From Cladocopium goreaui (taxonomy: Eukaryota > Sar > Dinophyceae > Suessiales > Symbiodiniaceae): a stretch of 64,000 nt of DNA. This document shows, piece after piece, positions 30,660-45,000 of this stretch. Position 1 is the stretch's first letter; each line of letters begins with the position of its first letter. The DNA is taken from NCBI GenBank assembly GCA_947184155.2, contig CAMXCT020003402.1:124001-188000 (forward strand). The letters are read 5' to 3'. The notes beneath the pieces are model-generated. The model did not search any database, was not told where the DNA came from, and saw nothing but the letters and a program-made list of their open reading frames with translations. Both the position numbers and the translations under genes were made by a program.

Positions 30660-32511
30660 TTTCAGGTCGCTTTGACCGCATTGCAAAACGTCCATCCTTG
30701 GTGAGCTGCACCGTCTTGGGAAGTATTGGTATCGCCATGCCCAGTATGTTTGATATATGTTGATACTAGATAGAAAGATAGATGGATAGATAGATGGATA
30801 GATGGATAGATGGATAGATGGATAGACGGATCGACGGATCGATGGATCGATGGATCGAAGGATAGATGGATAGTGGGATAGATAGGATAGATAGGATAGA
30901 TAGGATAGATAGGATAGATAGGATAGATAGGATGGATAGGATAGATAGGATAGATAGGATAGGATAGGATAGGATAGGATGGATAGGATGGATAGGATGG
31001 GTAGGATGGATAGGATGGATAGGATGGATAGGATAGATAGGATAGATAGGATAGGATAGGATCGGATAGGATAGGATAGGATAGGATAAGGATAGGATAA
31101 GGATAAGGATAAGGATAAGGATAAGATAGGATAGATAGATAGATAGATAGACAGGCAGATAGATAGACAGACAGACAGATAGATAGATAGATAGATAGAC
31201 ACACCACACCATAGATACAGTATACTATAGAGATACCATAGATATGCCATAGATATAGTAAAGATATACCATACGTATGCCACAAATGTCATGACATTTG
31301 TGGATAGGTCCTGCCCTCGAGCAAAAACGTCACCTCATTCCTGGCGACGACGTCTCGCGAGCTGCTGAAGATGTACAGTCCTGCGACTCGGCCGTGAGTA
31401 TTCCACGGTAGTCATTCCTACATTGGATGAGGCAATGGGTCTAGGAAGAAATTGTTGTAGGGATCACATATCTAGATTTTTTCATGCATATCTATATATA
31501 TCTATCTAACATACGGTAACGACATTAAATATGTGGAGGGCGGGCCAGACCGCGAGGACCCGGAGGTAGTATGAAATACCAGTTCGTATATTTAAATGTA
31601 GTTGCAGTACAGTATGTTGAAATGAATTGGATTCCGTATGTTTAAATGGCTGGGCGGGCCAAGGAAAACCTTCCCGGAGGTAGTCTAAAATACCTGTTCG
31701 TATATTTAAAAATCCGTATATTTAAATGTAGTTACCGTATATGTGTGCGTGTAGAAGGAGGGAGAGAGGGCCAGGATATGCCAGGATATGCCAGGATATA
31801 TCAAAAAACATCCGGCGTATCAATGAGCAGATCCAGTTGCTGAGTTGCTTCAGCAGTTTCTCCTTGCCGAATTGGAAGGTGACCTTCCACTACGACGCCC
31901 GCAGCCCCTGGCATGCTTGGAGTGGCCACGAGCGCCCAATGGAAATGTGTTTCTTTTGTTGGGGGAGTGACACACCCGAAATGTAGCAAGTGGTATTTAA
32001 ACAAGAAAAACACATGTTGGGGGAATTACACCCAGAATCTAGTGAATACTTTAAAGCATCAGTGGCATGTTGGTGAGTATGGCTGCTACTGGCTGCTCAA
32101 AGATATGCCTCCCAAAGATATCAACATATACCAACGTCTGATTACCAGATGTGATCAAGCACTTCTGTTGGATTCTTGGGTGGCTCTTAGCTTTTCACTA
32201 GCCAAGCTGAAAAGTGGAAAACAGAGCCTCCTACAGCACAGTGCAGTATCTCTTATATTTACCAAGTTTCGCCGGACATATTCCGGTCCATCTCCCTACA
32301 TTGCCCTACATGATATTTGAATAGTTAATGTTATATTGTTCTATTAATTGATTAATTGATTAATTAATCAGTTTCATATAACTAATGATTGTCCATCCCC
32401 TAATTTAATGTTTTTCTGTTCCACCCATTTTGCATTTCTTTGTTGGCTGCAATCATCTACAACTGGACATGGAAGCACTCCAGCACCCCAGGGCACCAGG
32501 GTCATATCAAA

Positions 32512-32546
<35 letters not shown>

Positions 32547-35500
32547 TATAGGATTAGATTAGATTAGACAGATAGATAGATAGAGTCACACATATATATA
32601 TATATATACATACCTAGTATACAGTTTTTTTTTTTCCGGCACAGCCATTGAATTGCTCCATTGGTTGAAGGTGGTATCCCGCTATGGCGTGTTGCCAGGC
32701 ACCTGCGACCCTTCCCCAGCGCAGACGCCCAAGAGGGACGACTTTACCGGCTTCGTGGGCTTGGCCTTTGTGCCGCTGCGGAAGATTGGAGATTTGAAAT
32801 CCATTATAATTATAGTTTTGTATAATATGTTTTGTTTCATATGATTATGATTACACTATAATATGATTGGAGATTATACACTATACCCATTATGATTTTG
32901 CTTCATATGATTATAGTGTATAATCCGGTCCTTCTAGTTATGGGGTAAGGGCAAACCTTTGATGGTAATACTTGAGTCGTTAGTCACATGTGTTTTTTGC
33001 CAATATATAGGGGAAAAATATAAACCAAAACTTAGCCAAAAGCTCCATACGTGGAGCTTTTCTGGCAATGGGATTGCGCCAGCAGATAGGATGGAATGGT
33101 CTGATAAGATCTAATAAGCTGGCTTGGGTAGTTCGTGAGCTGTCAAACATTGGAATCCACCAGCGATACAGCAGTAAACGGAATTTCTTAATGTTTCGCC
33201 GTCAACTTCTATAAATATGTCAATGATCACCCCTTACATCCCCATTGAATTGGATGATATTTTATGGGCATTATATCCCACATTAAATTTCCAGGGCGAG
33301 GGTATATTTTTTTGCATGAACAACACCGGCGCTGGCCGGGCAGGTACCCCAAGTTCCAGTGAGGCTAGCGGCCTTGGGCCGTATGGTGCTTCGTGGAGGC
33401 AGGCGAACGTTCGCCGTTCCCTCCCCCGGGGAGGTCATGTTTTTTTTTCCCGTCCTGTCAATGGTAGGAAAATATCGAGTTATTGTCATTACATGGTAGT
33501 ATATGGTAGTACGGGAATTATAATTACTATAGTTCTTACTAGTTAGTAAGTGCCACGTGTTTTTTTAATGGATTTAGTTAAAAGCTAGTGAAAATAAGTT
33601 TGGATGATTTTGGATGGTATTGTGGTTTAAAGTGTGATTGGTGTTATTTCTTCATCAAATAATAGCAATGATACTAACTAGACATCCCCAAACTTCCAGG
33701 CACGCCTGTCAGAAATCACCCCGGTGACCTACCTCAATGGTAACTGGAAGGTTAGGGTATGGTAAGTGGCTAAAAAAAACACAACTCATAGATATGTTGT
33801 GTTGTTTTAAATTAAAAACAATCCACAGTGGACCCAAATGATGTTAAACGATACAGCTCACTTGCACAATCACATCCAAACTTCAAAAGCTATATGGGCT
33901 AACTCCATCTTTCCATGATGGCACTCCCGTGCCTGATGCGAGGTGCATTTTGTATTTGCTAAACCAATCCTCTGGAGTTCATTGGAAGTACGGGTGTCCT
34001 CCTAACTTTTCAGGAAAACCCCCGTTAAACATACCGTTCTGTGCCGTTCGACATTGGGCCCCGAATCCAAGTATCTGGCCCAACAGAAATTTGCTGGAAA
34101 TTCCCGTCCCACGCCTGCTTGGGGCGGTAGAAGATCCGTGTTCAACCACATAATATATATATATACATACCACATATATATCACGGATATACCACGGCTT
34201 GGGCATCACAGAAAACCCCATGGGTAATTGCTGGCGCTTTTGATAACAAAACTATAGTCATAGTAATCGGTATAGTCGAGTTGAACATGTCACCAGCACC
34301 ATCATCCTCTGCATTACCTGTACATATGCCAGCAACTTTGCTTTGCCAACCTGAGAATCTCAGAATCGGCTAAAGAGAAGCGAATGCAGGAAAGACCTTA
34401 CCTTTGACGGAACAAGAGCTGATTTCCTGCTTATTGTTTCCCCTTAATCCAATCCATTGATACAACCAATGCAAACAATTAATGTGGGTATGGGTCAATA
34501 CCTATAGATACATTTTAGTGGGATGAACATCCATTTACCAGCTATTTTGGGGTTCACTAGGTACCAGGGTTTTGACCCATCCCCATGTGGTCTACAATAT
34601 GAGTCTGAACATGTTGCATACCTTCAAACATGGCCATAGAAATATGGAAAACGATGAACCAATGGATTTCGCCAGGCCCCCCGGTGGCTGCAGTGCACAA
34701 TGTGGAACTGCTGGAAGTGGTTGGGGGGCCTTGCCTTGGGGCCTTGTATGACCGAGGAACTGCAGATGGGGACTTCACCAACAAAGAAAACGGGGAAGAC
34801 CCCTTTGAAAACGGGGACTTAACATGATTTAACCGTCAGATTATGTAACATGGTTAGGAGTTATATATATATACATATAATAAATATATACTGTGAAGAT
34901 CATCCAAAGATGTGTAAATCATAATGGCCTCAATGCGACGTCACCATAGATTGTGCTAAGGGGAGTCATATCTACACATTGGCCTCATTTCAGCTTGGTA
35001 TCCTTGGATCATTCAGCCAGATAGGATGGTGAACATCATTTTACAGATTCTTCCATGCAGTCATGCTGAAGAGATGAGCGCAAGATGGACTCACTTACAT
35101 TCGGTTTCCCAATCCAATATGATAGAAGCATATAGAAGCTGCCTAACCAGGGTTATTGAGCAAGCTGTATTTCCAAACTTTTTGATCTTTAAAGATGTTT
35201 AATTTAATGTGGTAAACCCAGCAATGGTATGGTTACCGTTTGCCCGGAATGAATTAGATCATGTCTCGACGAAAGGCTGAAACCAAGGTATTTCCTGTAC
35301 AAGATCACTTTCCCCTCACGTTTTGACATGCTATGGTGCTTCATCGACGAGGGCTTTGCGAAATGACAGTCGTGTAAGGGTCCACGAAAGCTTGTTTTCC
35401 AAAATCCTGTTTTTTTCCTCCCACCTCTTCATAGCTTGAAGATCTTCAATCAGTGATAATCAGTGTAATAGTTTACCGGGGGTCGGGGATTTGGTCCCGC

Positions 35501-37000
35501 ATTGAACATCAACACGAAAATCCAACATCTCAAGTTCAAGTTGGAGTCTGGGCGAACGGCGCCACGACTGGTCGGCCGACTTCATCCTTCAGATGTGGAA
35601 CATGATTTTCCAACCATGGAACTCACCAATGTTTCTAGGAAAGATCTGCACGAAAGCATGGATTTTGCCGAAAAGATGTTGGGGTTTTGCTGCAGATTTT
35701 CCCTTCAAGCCACAGGACCTCCCCAGTCGCTAGTTGGTTTATAACCCCCATCAACTATAGTTATATATAGTTATCATAGACCATAAGTTATTGGAGTTAT
35801 GTTCACCAACTTAGCTAAAGTTTGGGGGCCCCACATTGTGAGGATGGGGCTGTTGCCACCCTCAGGACGGCAAGCAGTTGAGATACTTGGCTTCTGCTGC
35901 AGTTCCGACCACCCCATCTCAGCAGGCTTTTGCGATGGCGCCAGCGGCGTTGTTTCAATGGGGAAATCATAGGGATTTCATGGGGATCAAAGAGATGTTA
36001 TTTGCCAGAGGCTATGAATCAAACATTCCCATTGGTATAAGTGGTAAAGAACTATGACCCTAGAATCAAACTACAACTCAACATGATGCAACATGTACAA
36101 CTATCTCTTTACATCTCTTTACTGTAGCACATGTACACACACACATATAGATATATACACACCGCGTATAGAAGAATATACATTAAATATGATTATATAA
36201 TATATACAGGTAGCAGTGTTTCTTTTGTGTGTGCGTGTGCGCGTTGTCTCTCGTTTCTTCCCTGGCTTATGTTTTCTCTTGCATTAGTGTCTCGTGTCGC
36301 CTTATGTCGCCTCCGTTCAACCAACCATGCATCAATTTATCCATTGGTAGAAAGCAATGAAAGAGTATTACTGTAAGGATGTACTGGGTGACACGGTTAC
36401 AAGAAATATTGACCTGATTCACTTCTAAATATTCGGCTTCTGCTATGTGTTTTCTCTCAGGGCTGTGTATTATACCTCTCATGCCCCACTCAAGAAACTG
36501 CAGGGCCAGGAAGGGATCATGGTTTCTTATCCTAGCATCCTAGTTTTCTTCGTCACAGACCGGCATTCGTGGTGCACTCGTTCAGTTTCACGCAGAAATC
36601 TCGCACCTTCCCAGTCCGTCAGGTGGGAATCATCTCCACGGATGAAGGCTTTCAGTATGCGGAGCTGCGAGAAAGTGTGCTCTTGGAGCCTGGTCACAAG
36701 TACGTGTGGCCCTCACTCCATCTTAGTCCAAGGTGGTGAGTCTCGTGAGTAGCAGGGGCACATGTCCAGCTTGGGGATGGGGTTCGAATGCCATCACCCT
36801 TGGTGATTGACGTTGCTGCGGGAAGATGCTGCATGTTGGGATTGATGGGAACTTTGAATACAGGTCTTATCAGATGGATATGGCCCACAGCATAAAACAT
36901 CAATGGGCAACTGCCATTTTCCATCATTTTTCCAGTCTAAAAAGCTTAGGTCCTGGCGTCTTCTGAGATCAGTGGTGGGGACTTCTTTTATGACAAGGCG
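30660..37000 (+). CDS. Scattered unnamed host exons
   Basis: Likely exons by open frame and AG/GT context: about 30668-30702 (RFDRIAKRPSL); 31313-31391 (LPSSKNVTSFLATTSRELLK); about 31800-31880 (NIRRINEQIQLLSCFSSFSL, then PNWK); 32646-32790 (LLHWLKVVSRYGVLPGTCDP ... FVGLAFVPLRK); about 33703-33752 (ARLSEITPVTYLNGNWK); about 35870-35960 (KQLRYLASAAVPTTPSQQAF); and about 36590-36700 (VGIISTDEGFQYAELRESVL ... LEPGHKY). They may be a C-terminal extension of the GALC-like gene or a separate gene. I recognise no family. Single exon borders are uncertain. Confidence 0.4.
30772..31200. repeat. GATA/GGATA microsatellite array
   Basis: Runs of GATAGATG, GGATAGATA, GGATA and AAGGATA grade into each other over more than 400 bp. 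The long open frames on both strands are by-products of the repeat. A related short GATA run lies at about 32508-32585. Confidence 0.95.
34521..34588. repeat. Family C interspersed repeat, copy 2
   Basis: GATGAACATCCATTTACCAG, then GGTTTTGACCCATCCCCATG, as at 10032-10099. Confidence 0.6.
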
Positions 37001-38659
37001 CATGGCGTGGAGGGTGGAAGACCCTCCTCTAAACCAATCGATTGATCAATGGGATGTTCCCTTACCTTAAACCAATGCTGGGACATGCTGAGACCTAAAT
37101 GGACCTAATCCATCCTAATCCCTATATTGTTGTTTGTGTTACAGGAATTGTACCCCCATTTTGGTAACTGTGCATCCTTTTTTTTTATGTTTTTTTGGTC
37201 ACTCAAATTCATTGTGTCTTTGGACTTTGGTGTTTATCATTGTATATGTTCAATATCGTTTGTTTACATGTATTAAGCACCATTTGTTTCTCGGGTATGG
37301 CCCCCATGTTGGTCTAGTTTGTTGGTTTATGATTGTTTATACTATAGTTTCTTCATATCCCACTTCCTCTATAGTTTATCCAGATGTCAAGCATGACAAG
37401 CAAACATTTAGTTGTACATGTTCTATCCAGATTGTGGGATTGGTTTTGTTCACCCAGATTGTTGCAATTGACATTGTTGAATGTAAGCCACGTAAACCAA
37501 AGCTACCAACCATTGGTTGATGATATCACGCCAACATTAGCGAACATAAAAACCATTGAGAGCCATCACCACATAAGATCAGATGACGGAGGGATTTAGA
37601 CGAAACAAAAGCTTGTCACTATCCATATATATATATATACATATATAATGTTATTATGTTATACATTATATAATTGATACACATGTTTGTATATTTATCC
37701 ATATCACATCTTAACCAGTTGTAAAGCAAGGCTGTGGTGGCCGAAGCCACCGAAGGAGTTGAGATCTTGGGCCCTGCGTGGCTTGGCGAGACTTGAGGCG
37801 TCCAAAGAGAATGTATTGCAATGGTACAATTGTTGCTAAAATCACAATATGTTATCTATAGTATAGTATAGCAACTAGTAAAATCACCATATTAATCTGT
37901 TGTAATTGCCAGATGGTATAGCAGATAGTAGTTTGATTTCGATTGTTTGAACACTGCTTGAACACTATTTCACCAATTTAATCTATTTTATGGTAGTAGT
38001 TTCAACGCTAATTTTATCCATATTCGCTGATGAACAGGAATTGGAAATCAATTTCATGATGTATAGGTGTTTTGGCGTGGTTCTAATATGTTCTAATAGC
38101 CACCAAGCATGGCGGGTGCAGACGGGTGAAAGACACGTTGGACAAATTTTGCCGCTGATGCACAAGGTATTCCAACCAGAGCGGTTGGATCTTTGACTCC
38201 GAACCAAATTTGTTGTTTGGGCCTTTGACACTTGGTGGCATGGTGGCTGGTCAGGCGCTTGTGTGGCTGAGGAGTTGGGAGGCAGTGCCAGAAGTAGTCA
38301 GCCAAGAGAACCCTGCAATTGGATGAACATTTCAACTTCCTTATATGCCATATGCTTCATATGTATTCATGTGTACATTTCGCATCATTTACCCTACGTT
38401 TGGGTCTTTTGGGGTGGAACATGTGGTACATATTCCATCCACAGAGCATATTGGTTGGACCATTCTGAGAACATCATTCAAACCAAAGCACAAGAAAGTA
38501 TTGCCCCATAACTAAATTGGTTGATAACTGACGGTCAACTATTGAGTTTCTGCTAATGATGAGGTAATCAGGTAACATTAATCAATCTATTTACCATTGG
38601 CATATCTATTTACCAAAATTATTTTACAATTAATCGAATCGATATAATATCAATGGGAA

Positions 38660-38781
38660 TTTCAGGATCCTAAAATGGAGGCACTGTGCCATATGTTTGG
38701 CCATATTTTGTGGGGACATTCCCTTACATAGGCCTGAAAAATAGGCCTTATATATGGTAGGTACCTCCGATTTAGGTACAC
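38660..38781. repeat. Fold-back repeat family D, copy 2
   Basis: TTTCAGGATCCTAAAATGGA at the left; TACCTCCGATTTAGGTACAC at the right. AGGCCT words inside. Confidence 0.7.
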
Positions 38782-39769
38782 CACCTTGCAGGATCTTGAT
38801 GCTCTGAGGAATGCCCTGCTGATCCCTGAGGCTTGGAAGGTTTTGGAAGCCCAAATGGCATGATACCAACTATAGGATAGCTATTTTCTGCACCCATTTT
38901 CTCCGGTTCCATGGTAGATGTGAATTTTGTTGCTCCCAAGGGTCTTGACCCACCATGGCGAAATGTAGAGCCATCTTGGGCGTTGATGTATCATGGTGTA
39001 TCGCAATACTGGCTTCAGAACGATGGTTAGTTGCTTCAAAGGAGCAGCCAAGATTCGATGCCAAATTCCACTGCATAGTGCATATGCCAAGTCACTGGAG
39101 CGACGCTAAAACCAGCATTTTCAGCTGCTCTATGCTGATCAAGAACCAACAAATGCAGAAACACATGCGGACAATGAAAGCAAGCTGTTTCAGATAAGAT
39201 CTTCAAGTCTCAGATCGCCAGATCGCAGTTTCAGAGTTTCAGCTGCATGCTATTTGCTAAAGATTGGATCTGTCAGCCACTTGTCATATCTCTGGATATC
39301 TCTGGCATGCATGCAGCGGTTGCGCCGGAGATGCGGCCGCCGACACAATGACATGCCCGATGCAAAGTCTGGTGATGCAGCCCCAGCCGTGTCAGGCGCT
39401 GCTTCGGACATGTTGGTGACGAAATGTGACGAAACATGATGAAACCAGTCTGACCCCTGCACAATGTATATGCATTTCATATCGCATTATATGTATAAAT
39501 ATATATACATTATACATGTGTGTGTGAGTCACCGTCACAATGGTTGAAGGCCACTTTAGTATTGCAGGAGTTTTTAAACGCTGTAAAGCGATAGGGCCCC
39601 ACCCAAAAGCGATAATCTGGGACCATACACGACAGTCCATTAAACTTGGCGTAAACCAAGAAAATACTGTTGTGCACATTCACAGAACGGGCAAAACCGA
39701 TGAGGGAAATTTAACCTGTGGTGCCCTCTTTCCTGCAGTTACCATATCATTTGGCATCCAACTGGCTCG

Positions 39770-39800
<31 letters not shown>

Positions 39801-39934
39801 CCGCTCTCTGTCGTTTTTGTGGCAAATTTCCTTCAAACAATGTCATATGTTGGAGGGGTTATTTAGCGATAACTTAGCGATAACCATTTGTTGCACTTGG
39901 TCCCCTGGCCAAGCCATAGAGCCATTTCCATAAC

Positions 39935-40235
39935 CTTGGAAATGAAAGGACATGAATGCAAAATGAAAGGAACATGCATGCAAATGAAAGGAAGATGAAA
40001 GGACATGAATGCACATTGGACTTACACTGAAAGGAATATAAAAGGAACATGAATACACATTGGACTTAAAATGAAGGAATATGAAAAGAAAATGAATGGA
40101 TATGAACACAAATGAAAGGAAAATAAGGAGAATGAAAGGCAAATTAAAGGTTAATGCAAAATGAAAGGAAGATGCATGCAAATGAAAAGAAAATGACGGA
40201 ACATGCATACAAATGAATGCAAAATGAAAGGAACA
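39935..40235. repeat. AATGAAAGGAA-type degenerate tandem repeat
   Basis: More than 15 copies of AATGAAAGGA(A) interleaved with CATGAATGCA/CATGCATGCA words. The minus strand gives a Phe/His-rich open frame that is a repeat artefact. Confidence 0.85.
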
Positions 40236-41386
40236 TGGTTCGGAGCCTCTTTAGGAATGGATTTTGGCTTCATGTTGGGTCTCGAATATGCTGATTTCCA
40301 CAAAACCCTGGAAAGTGATAGGGGGCCCCCCAACAGCGACAACCATAACAATAGCAACTACTAAGATGTACTGTAAAGGATTTTGACGGGAACTCATATA
40401 TATATATATATATTTGATGTTCTACAAATTCATTATTATATCATTATTATGTGTGGAGTTATATAGTTATACCATTATTAATTGTTGGAGTTGCTGATAA
40501 TATATTTATATATTTCTAGCACGCCATTATATCATCATGCACCACGTGTGGAGTTCTTGAAAGACCTTCGCCGGCGCCAGGGCATCCCTCAGAAAGACCC
40601 AACGGAGAGGGCACCCTTCGGAGGTGCTGCCGGGTGCATTATGCGATGGTTGTGGCACGGATCAACATTTTGAGATTCAGAAGCCAAAGAAAAGGTGGTG
40701 GCCCATGTTTTGGTGGAATGTGACATGAGTATTACATGAGTTGAATTTCTGGAATTTTTTTGGGTGGTAAACCTAATGGTGTCCTGATATTGATCACATG
40801 TCTGCATCATTGAATGTTTTGTGAATGTTTTTTGATTCATGTTCATCTCTAATTGGGCATCACTTTTATGATCGACAGGCCTACTCAAGCTGGCTGGAAT
40901 GTGGCCAAGCTGTCGGAACCTTGCCAGCATCCTAACGTTTTTTGTGTTCCAAAGCCCCCCACTGGACGATCTTGCAACACACATAATAATCATCTGTATA
41001 ATCCGCGAAATATGGTTCCCACAAATCTTTCACCCTCGCATTCCATGTCTTTCCAGCCAGCCCTTTTTCATCCTTTTACCATCAAGAGGCCAGTGTGAGC
41101 AAAGCGCGATGGCCTTTGCTCCTGGCTTTCGCTTCTATTTGGGTGCTGCTGATCGTTTCTAGTCGATGGTTTCATCCATAATTATGTTTCACCCATAAGC
41201 TTTAAAAGATAATACAGTGTTTTTTCATATTCATAACTCTCATGATCCCTACCCTCTTAAAAATGAAATTTGAGGGGGGGAGTCGTACTGAAATTTCATT
41301 TTAAAATTCCATTCTTGCATTTATTGTTCTCAATGATCAACATTCCTCGTCATTCCATATCATTGGCAAACAGATGAAAATTAAAT

Positions 41387-41500
41387 CCGGAGCTAAGCGC
41401 ATGTCAGACTGAAGCAGCACGTGTGTAGGGGTGGCATCCCTCCAAAAATTGCGTTGCTATCATCATACTTGCGCTTAGCTCCGGAGGAGCTAAACGCAAG
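41387..41500. repeat. CCGGAGCTAAGCGCA inverted/direct repeat trio
   Basis: CCGGAGCTAAGCGCA at 41387-41401 is exactly complementary to TGCGCTTAGCTCCGG at 41470-41484. A near copy, GGAGCTAAACGCAAG, follows at once at 41485-41499. It may form a large hairpin or be tandem ends of a short element. A separate AAAATGAAATT/AATTTCATTTT hairpin lies at about 41259-41303. Confidence 0.7.
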
Positions 41501-42025
41501 TATTTTCTTACCAGTGCCCAAGGCTTGTCAAGAAATGTTACTTTAATATTCCATTTGAGCAATTGGATCACTACCCCAGGGTTTCCAAGCAAAAAAAAAG
41601 TGGAATTCGACAGGTTGGTTTTGTCCCCCCCCCCCCGCCCTCCCCTCTATAGGGGTCGGGTAGGGATCTCTCATGCAAGTCATTGCAAGTCTTATCTATA
41701 AGTTTATGTGTCGAGAATCAATCATGGAGATGGGAGAATCATCCCCACTGGATACTGATGTCGTAATTCATGGAGACAATTGTCCCCACTATGTTCAACC
41801 AAATATATGGTCAGACTGTTATTTCAAATATGCCATATGTGGTATGTATATGTATATTGTAATATATAAATAAATATATATATATATATATATGTATGTA
41901 GTTGTGTGTGTGTGCGTGTACATTTATGTACACCACTTTTGCCCCATGACTGTTCACTATGTTCTTTTCAAGAGCTGACTCTCCAGTACATCCTGGAACA
42001 AAAAAAAATCCATCGCCAGAGCCAG

Positions 42026-45000
42026 GTTTGGAGCCAGAGCTCCTCAACGAGCTTCATGACTTTCGAGGCTTCACAGCTCTTCGTGAGTAACGTCTTCACC
42101 GGGAAGACCGGCGCGGACCCGTGCAGTGCCCTGAACGCTTGTTGGATGAAGCCGGCGGGGAATCGTTGACCAGATGGCGAATCCACTCCAAATCTATGAT
42201 ACTTGTATATAATATAGCAGAATATACATATGCATAAATAGATAAATAAACAAAAACATGTACACACACAGACATATTATATATACATAATTACTACAAG
42301 TGCTCACACTTTTGTATGAGATACAGTATAAACAATTATTTGGATATGTGGAAATGTTGCAGGTTTTGTTTCTTCATGGGTCGCCTTTTTCTTTCGTAAC
42401 TTCCAGGTGGTCAGGCTGTAGATGAAGCCTTGGGAAGCCCTGAGCACGTGGTGAACGACACGGTCTTGGTGACCGGTGGCAGTGGCTTCATCGGCAGCCA
42501 CCTGGTGGAGATGCTTCTGGAGCTGGGATACAGGGTCAAGGTCTATGACAATCTGGAGACTGGTGGCCCTGGCCTGGGTTGGCTGGAGATTTTTGAGGAT
42601 TTTTGGCTTGTTTCCGAAAAATGGGAAATCCGCAAATGGGAATCGATGAAGGGAATTTGGCATGATTTTTTTTGGGGGGTCCTGAAGGAAATCCAAGATG
42701 GAAGGCTCAACCTTGCGATAGGATTTCTTTGATGTTCCGTGGTTCATCGCTAAAACTTGGATGATGATCCCCGAAAAGCAGTATGTTTCAAGATGACTTG
42801 GACCGAACTTGGAGGATTTGACGACTCAACAAGTGGATAAAACATGAGTGAAACGTCATAAAATCAATGAACCCGTGATTGACCCCGAGCAACAATGCAT
42901 GCTTTGATCGTGTTTGATATCACAAAAATGGACCACTTTTTGGGGTAGCCTATAGTGACTTCAATTGACTTCAATAATAATGGCAATCTGATGCCATAAT
43001 TCATAATGGGTAATGTCAGTCACTAATAGGTAATAATAGAAGTAGCCTTCCATTCTGCCAAGCCAAAACATGGCCAGGCAACCTGCTGTTTCTGAACTTA
43101 CGCCATCCTCGCTTGGAGTTTATTTATGGCGATATCATGGACATCGACTCGTTAAGGCCGGGATGAACAGAACTCCAACAACTGTGGGTTTTTTTGATGG
43201 GTTTATGCATATTATATATATATATACATATATGGTGTGATGGTGTGTATATGGTTAAGAATTAATAACTCATAAAAATATTCTAAAACTATAGTTGCTA
43301 GGGGATGTTAGGGGTTTGAAACAAAGTGATTGGGGTTTATAACTCCAAAAACTATGGTTAACTTATAACTATAGCATTCATGGGGTTTAGAAACCAGCTT
43401 TATAACCAGTCTCCCATGCTGGAGGAAGGCGATGGTGGATGTGAGAGGAGTGTTTCATCTTGGTGCAGCCAGCAAAGTGCTACCCTCCTTGAAGTTGCCT
43501 GGCCTTTGCAGACGACTCCCTGGATTTCGCTGGGCCAAGGGTAGGGATTGAACTGATTTAACATGTTTTTTTTTAGTGTAAAAATCCTGGCATATGATGA
43601 TGAGACAGTTTATCTCCCAAATGGATCCAAATGGTCAATTCATTATTTGGTGGATCCACTGTTTTTTTTTGGGTGGGGCACATCTTAAGCCAATCCCAGT
43701 TGGCTTGAAACACTATGGCCGCTCATGTGTATGTGTCCCTCTTACAACAATCCCCAAATCGGAAGTTGGATCCATTAGGGTACCAGGAGCGCAGAATGTA
43801 CCGTCAAAGGTCACTGTGAACAGCCTGATTGCTGGGTGATTTCATAGATGTTCCCCACACAAAAATTGCGACAATGATTGAAGGCACCTTACAATTGGAC
43901 AGGACAGTAATCAGAGTTGAAACGACATGTGAACTACTGACTACTGAGCGTTTTCTTTGAATGCATCAAAATCATCTCAAATCAAGCCAGGTTGGAATCC
44001 GTTTGCGGATGTTGCTGTTTGGTTCTGATGTGTCCAGCCCTTTTTGGCCAAGGAACCCACAAATGGGCACCTTCAACGTGGAAAGAAATTCCGTTGGAAC
44101 AAGTCGTGTGTTGGAGGCCACTTGGTGCTGGTATTGCTTCCGAAATTATGGCAGCATGAAAATATATATATATATATATTTAATTTAAATATGCACAAAA
44201 CATATATGCATTACATATTAGACACACCTTGATATTCTTGTCAGGTGATATGCTACACTGATACACGCATCAAAAGATCAAACATCAATCTTGAAGAATG
44301 ATTCAACAATGTTTGAGAGATCATGAGCCAGCACGTACATAGTGCATGATGCCAATCCAACTGGGTACTTGAAATAAATTCCTTTCCTCCCCTATGACAT
44401 AATTTTATCCACGTACCCAGGTTGGCCCCCTGGTTCACCACCAGGCCCCAGTGGTTTCTCCAAGCGTCAGGCCGCCAATGAGACCAAGCTGGTGCGGAAG
44501 GTGGTTTATGCGGCCTCCTCGACCTACTATGGGAATCAAGCGGTGCCCTTCGCGGAAACGGATCCCTTCATGCCTACTTCGCCCTATGCAGCGTCCAAGT
44601 ACATGGGTGAACTGGTCATGTTGACCAATGACAACTTGTACAAATTGCCCACCTTGAAGCCTGAAATTGCTGAAAGATCTGAAGGTGATTTTTTGGTGAT
44701 TTTCACATTGATTTATCAGGTTTATCAACCCTGGGGAATCTCTAGTGACTATTTCTTATTTGTTCAGGGCCCCTTCAGCAACCAAGGAACTTGCGCTTCT
44801 TTATGGTCTACGGCCCTCGCAACCCCGCGCAGGGCGCCTATGCCATCATCACGGGGAAGTTCATCCATCGCCTGAAGAACGGTGAGCCGCTGATCATCGA
44901 AGGAGATGGATCAAACTTCCGGGACTTTGTTCACGTGGAGGATGTGGCCAGAGCGCTCATTCTGGGCTACCAAGGTGGGAAGATTGGGAAGGTCGAAACT

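Larger units (their letters stand above)
37001..42025. other. Host DNA with few supportable exons
   Basis: Mostly intron or intergenic. Weak exon candidates: about 37735-37800 (KPPKELRSWALRGLARLEAS), 39300-39420 (RLRRRCGRRHNDMPDAKSGD) and 40545-40650 (VEFLKDLRRRQGIPQKDPTE). The last could belong to the epimerase gene downstream. TC and TA runs near 39775-39805, 40398-40412 and 41870-41900; a C-run near 41625. Confidence 0.35.

Noticed and set aside
30564-31292. Overlapping long minus-strand frames (Ile/Leu/Ser/Tyr-rich)
   Set aside because: By-products of the GATA-type microsatellite.
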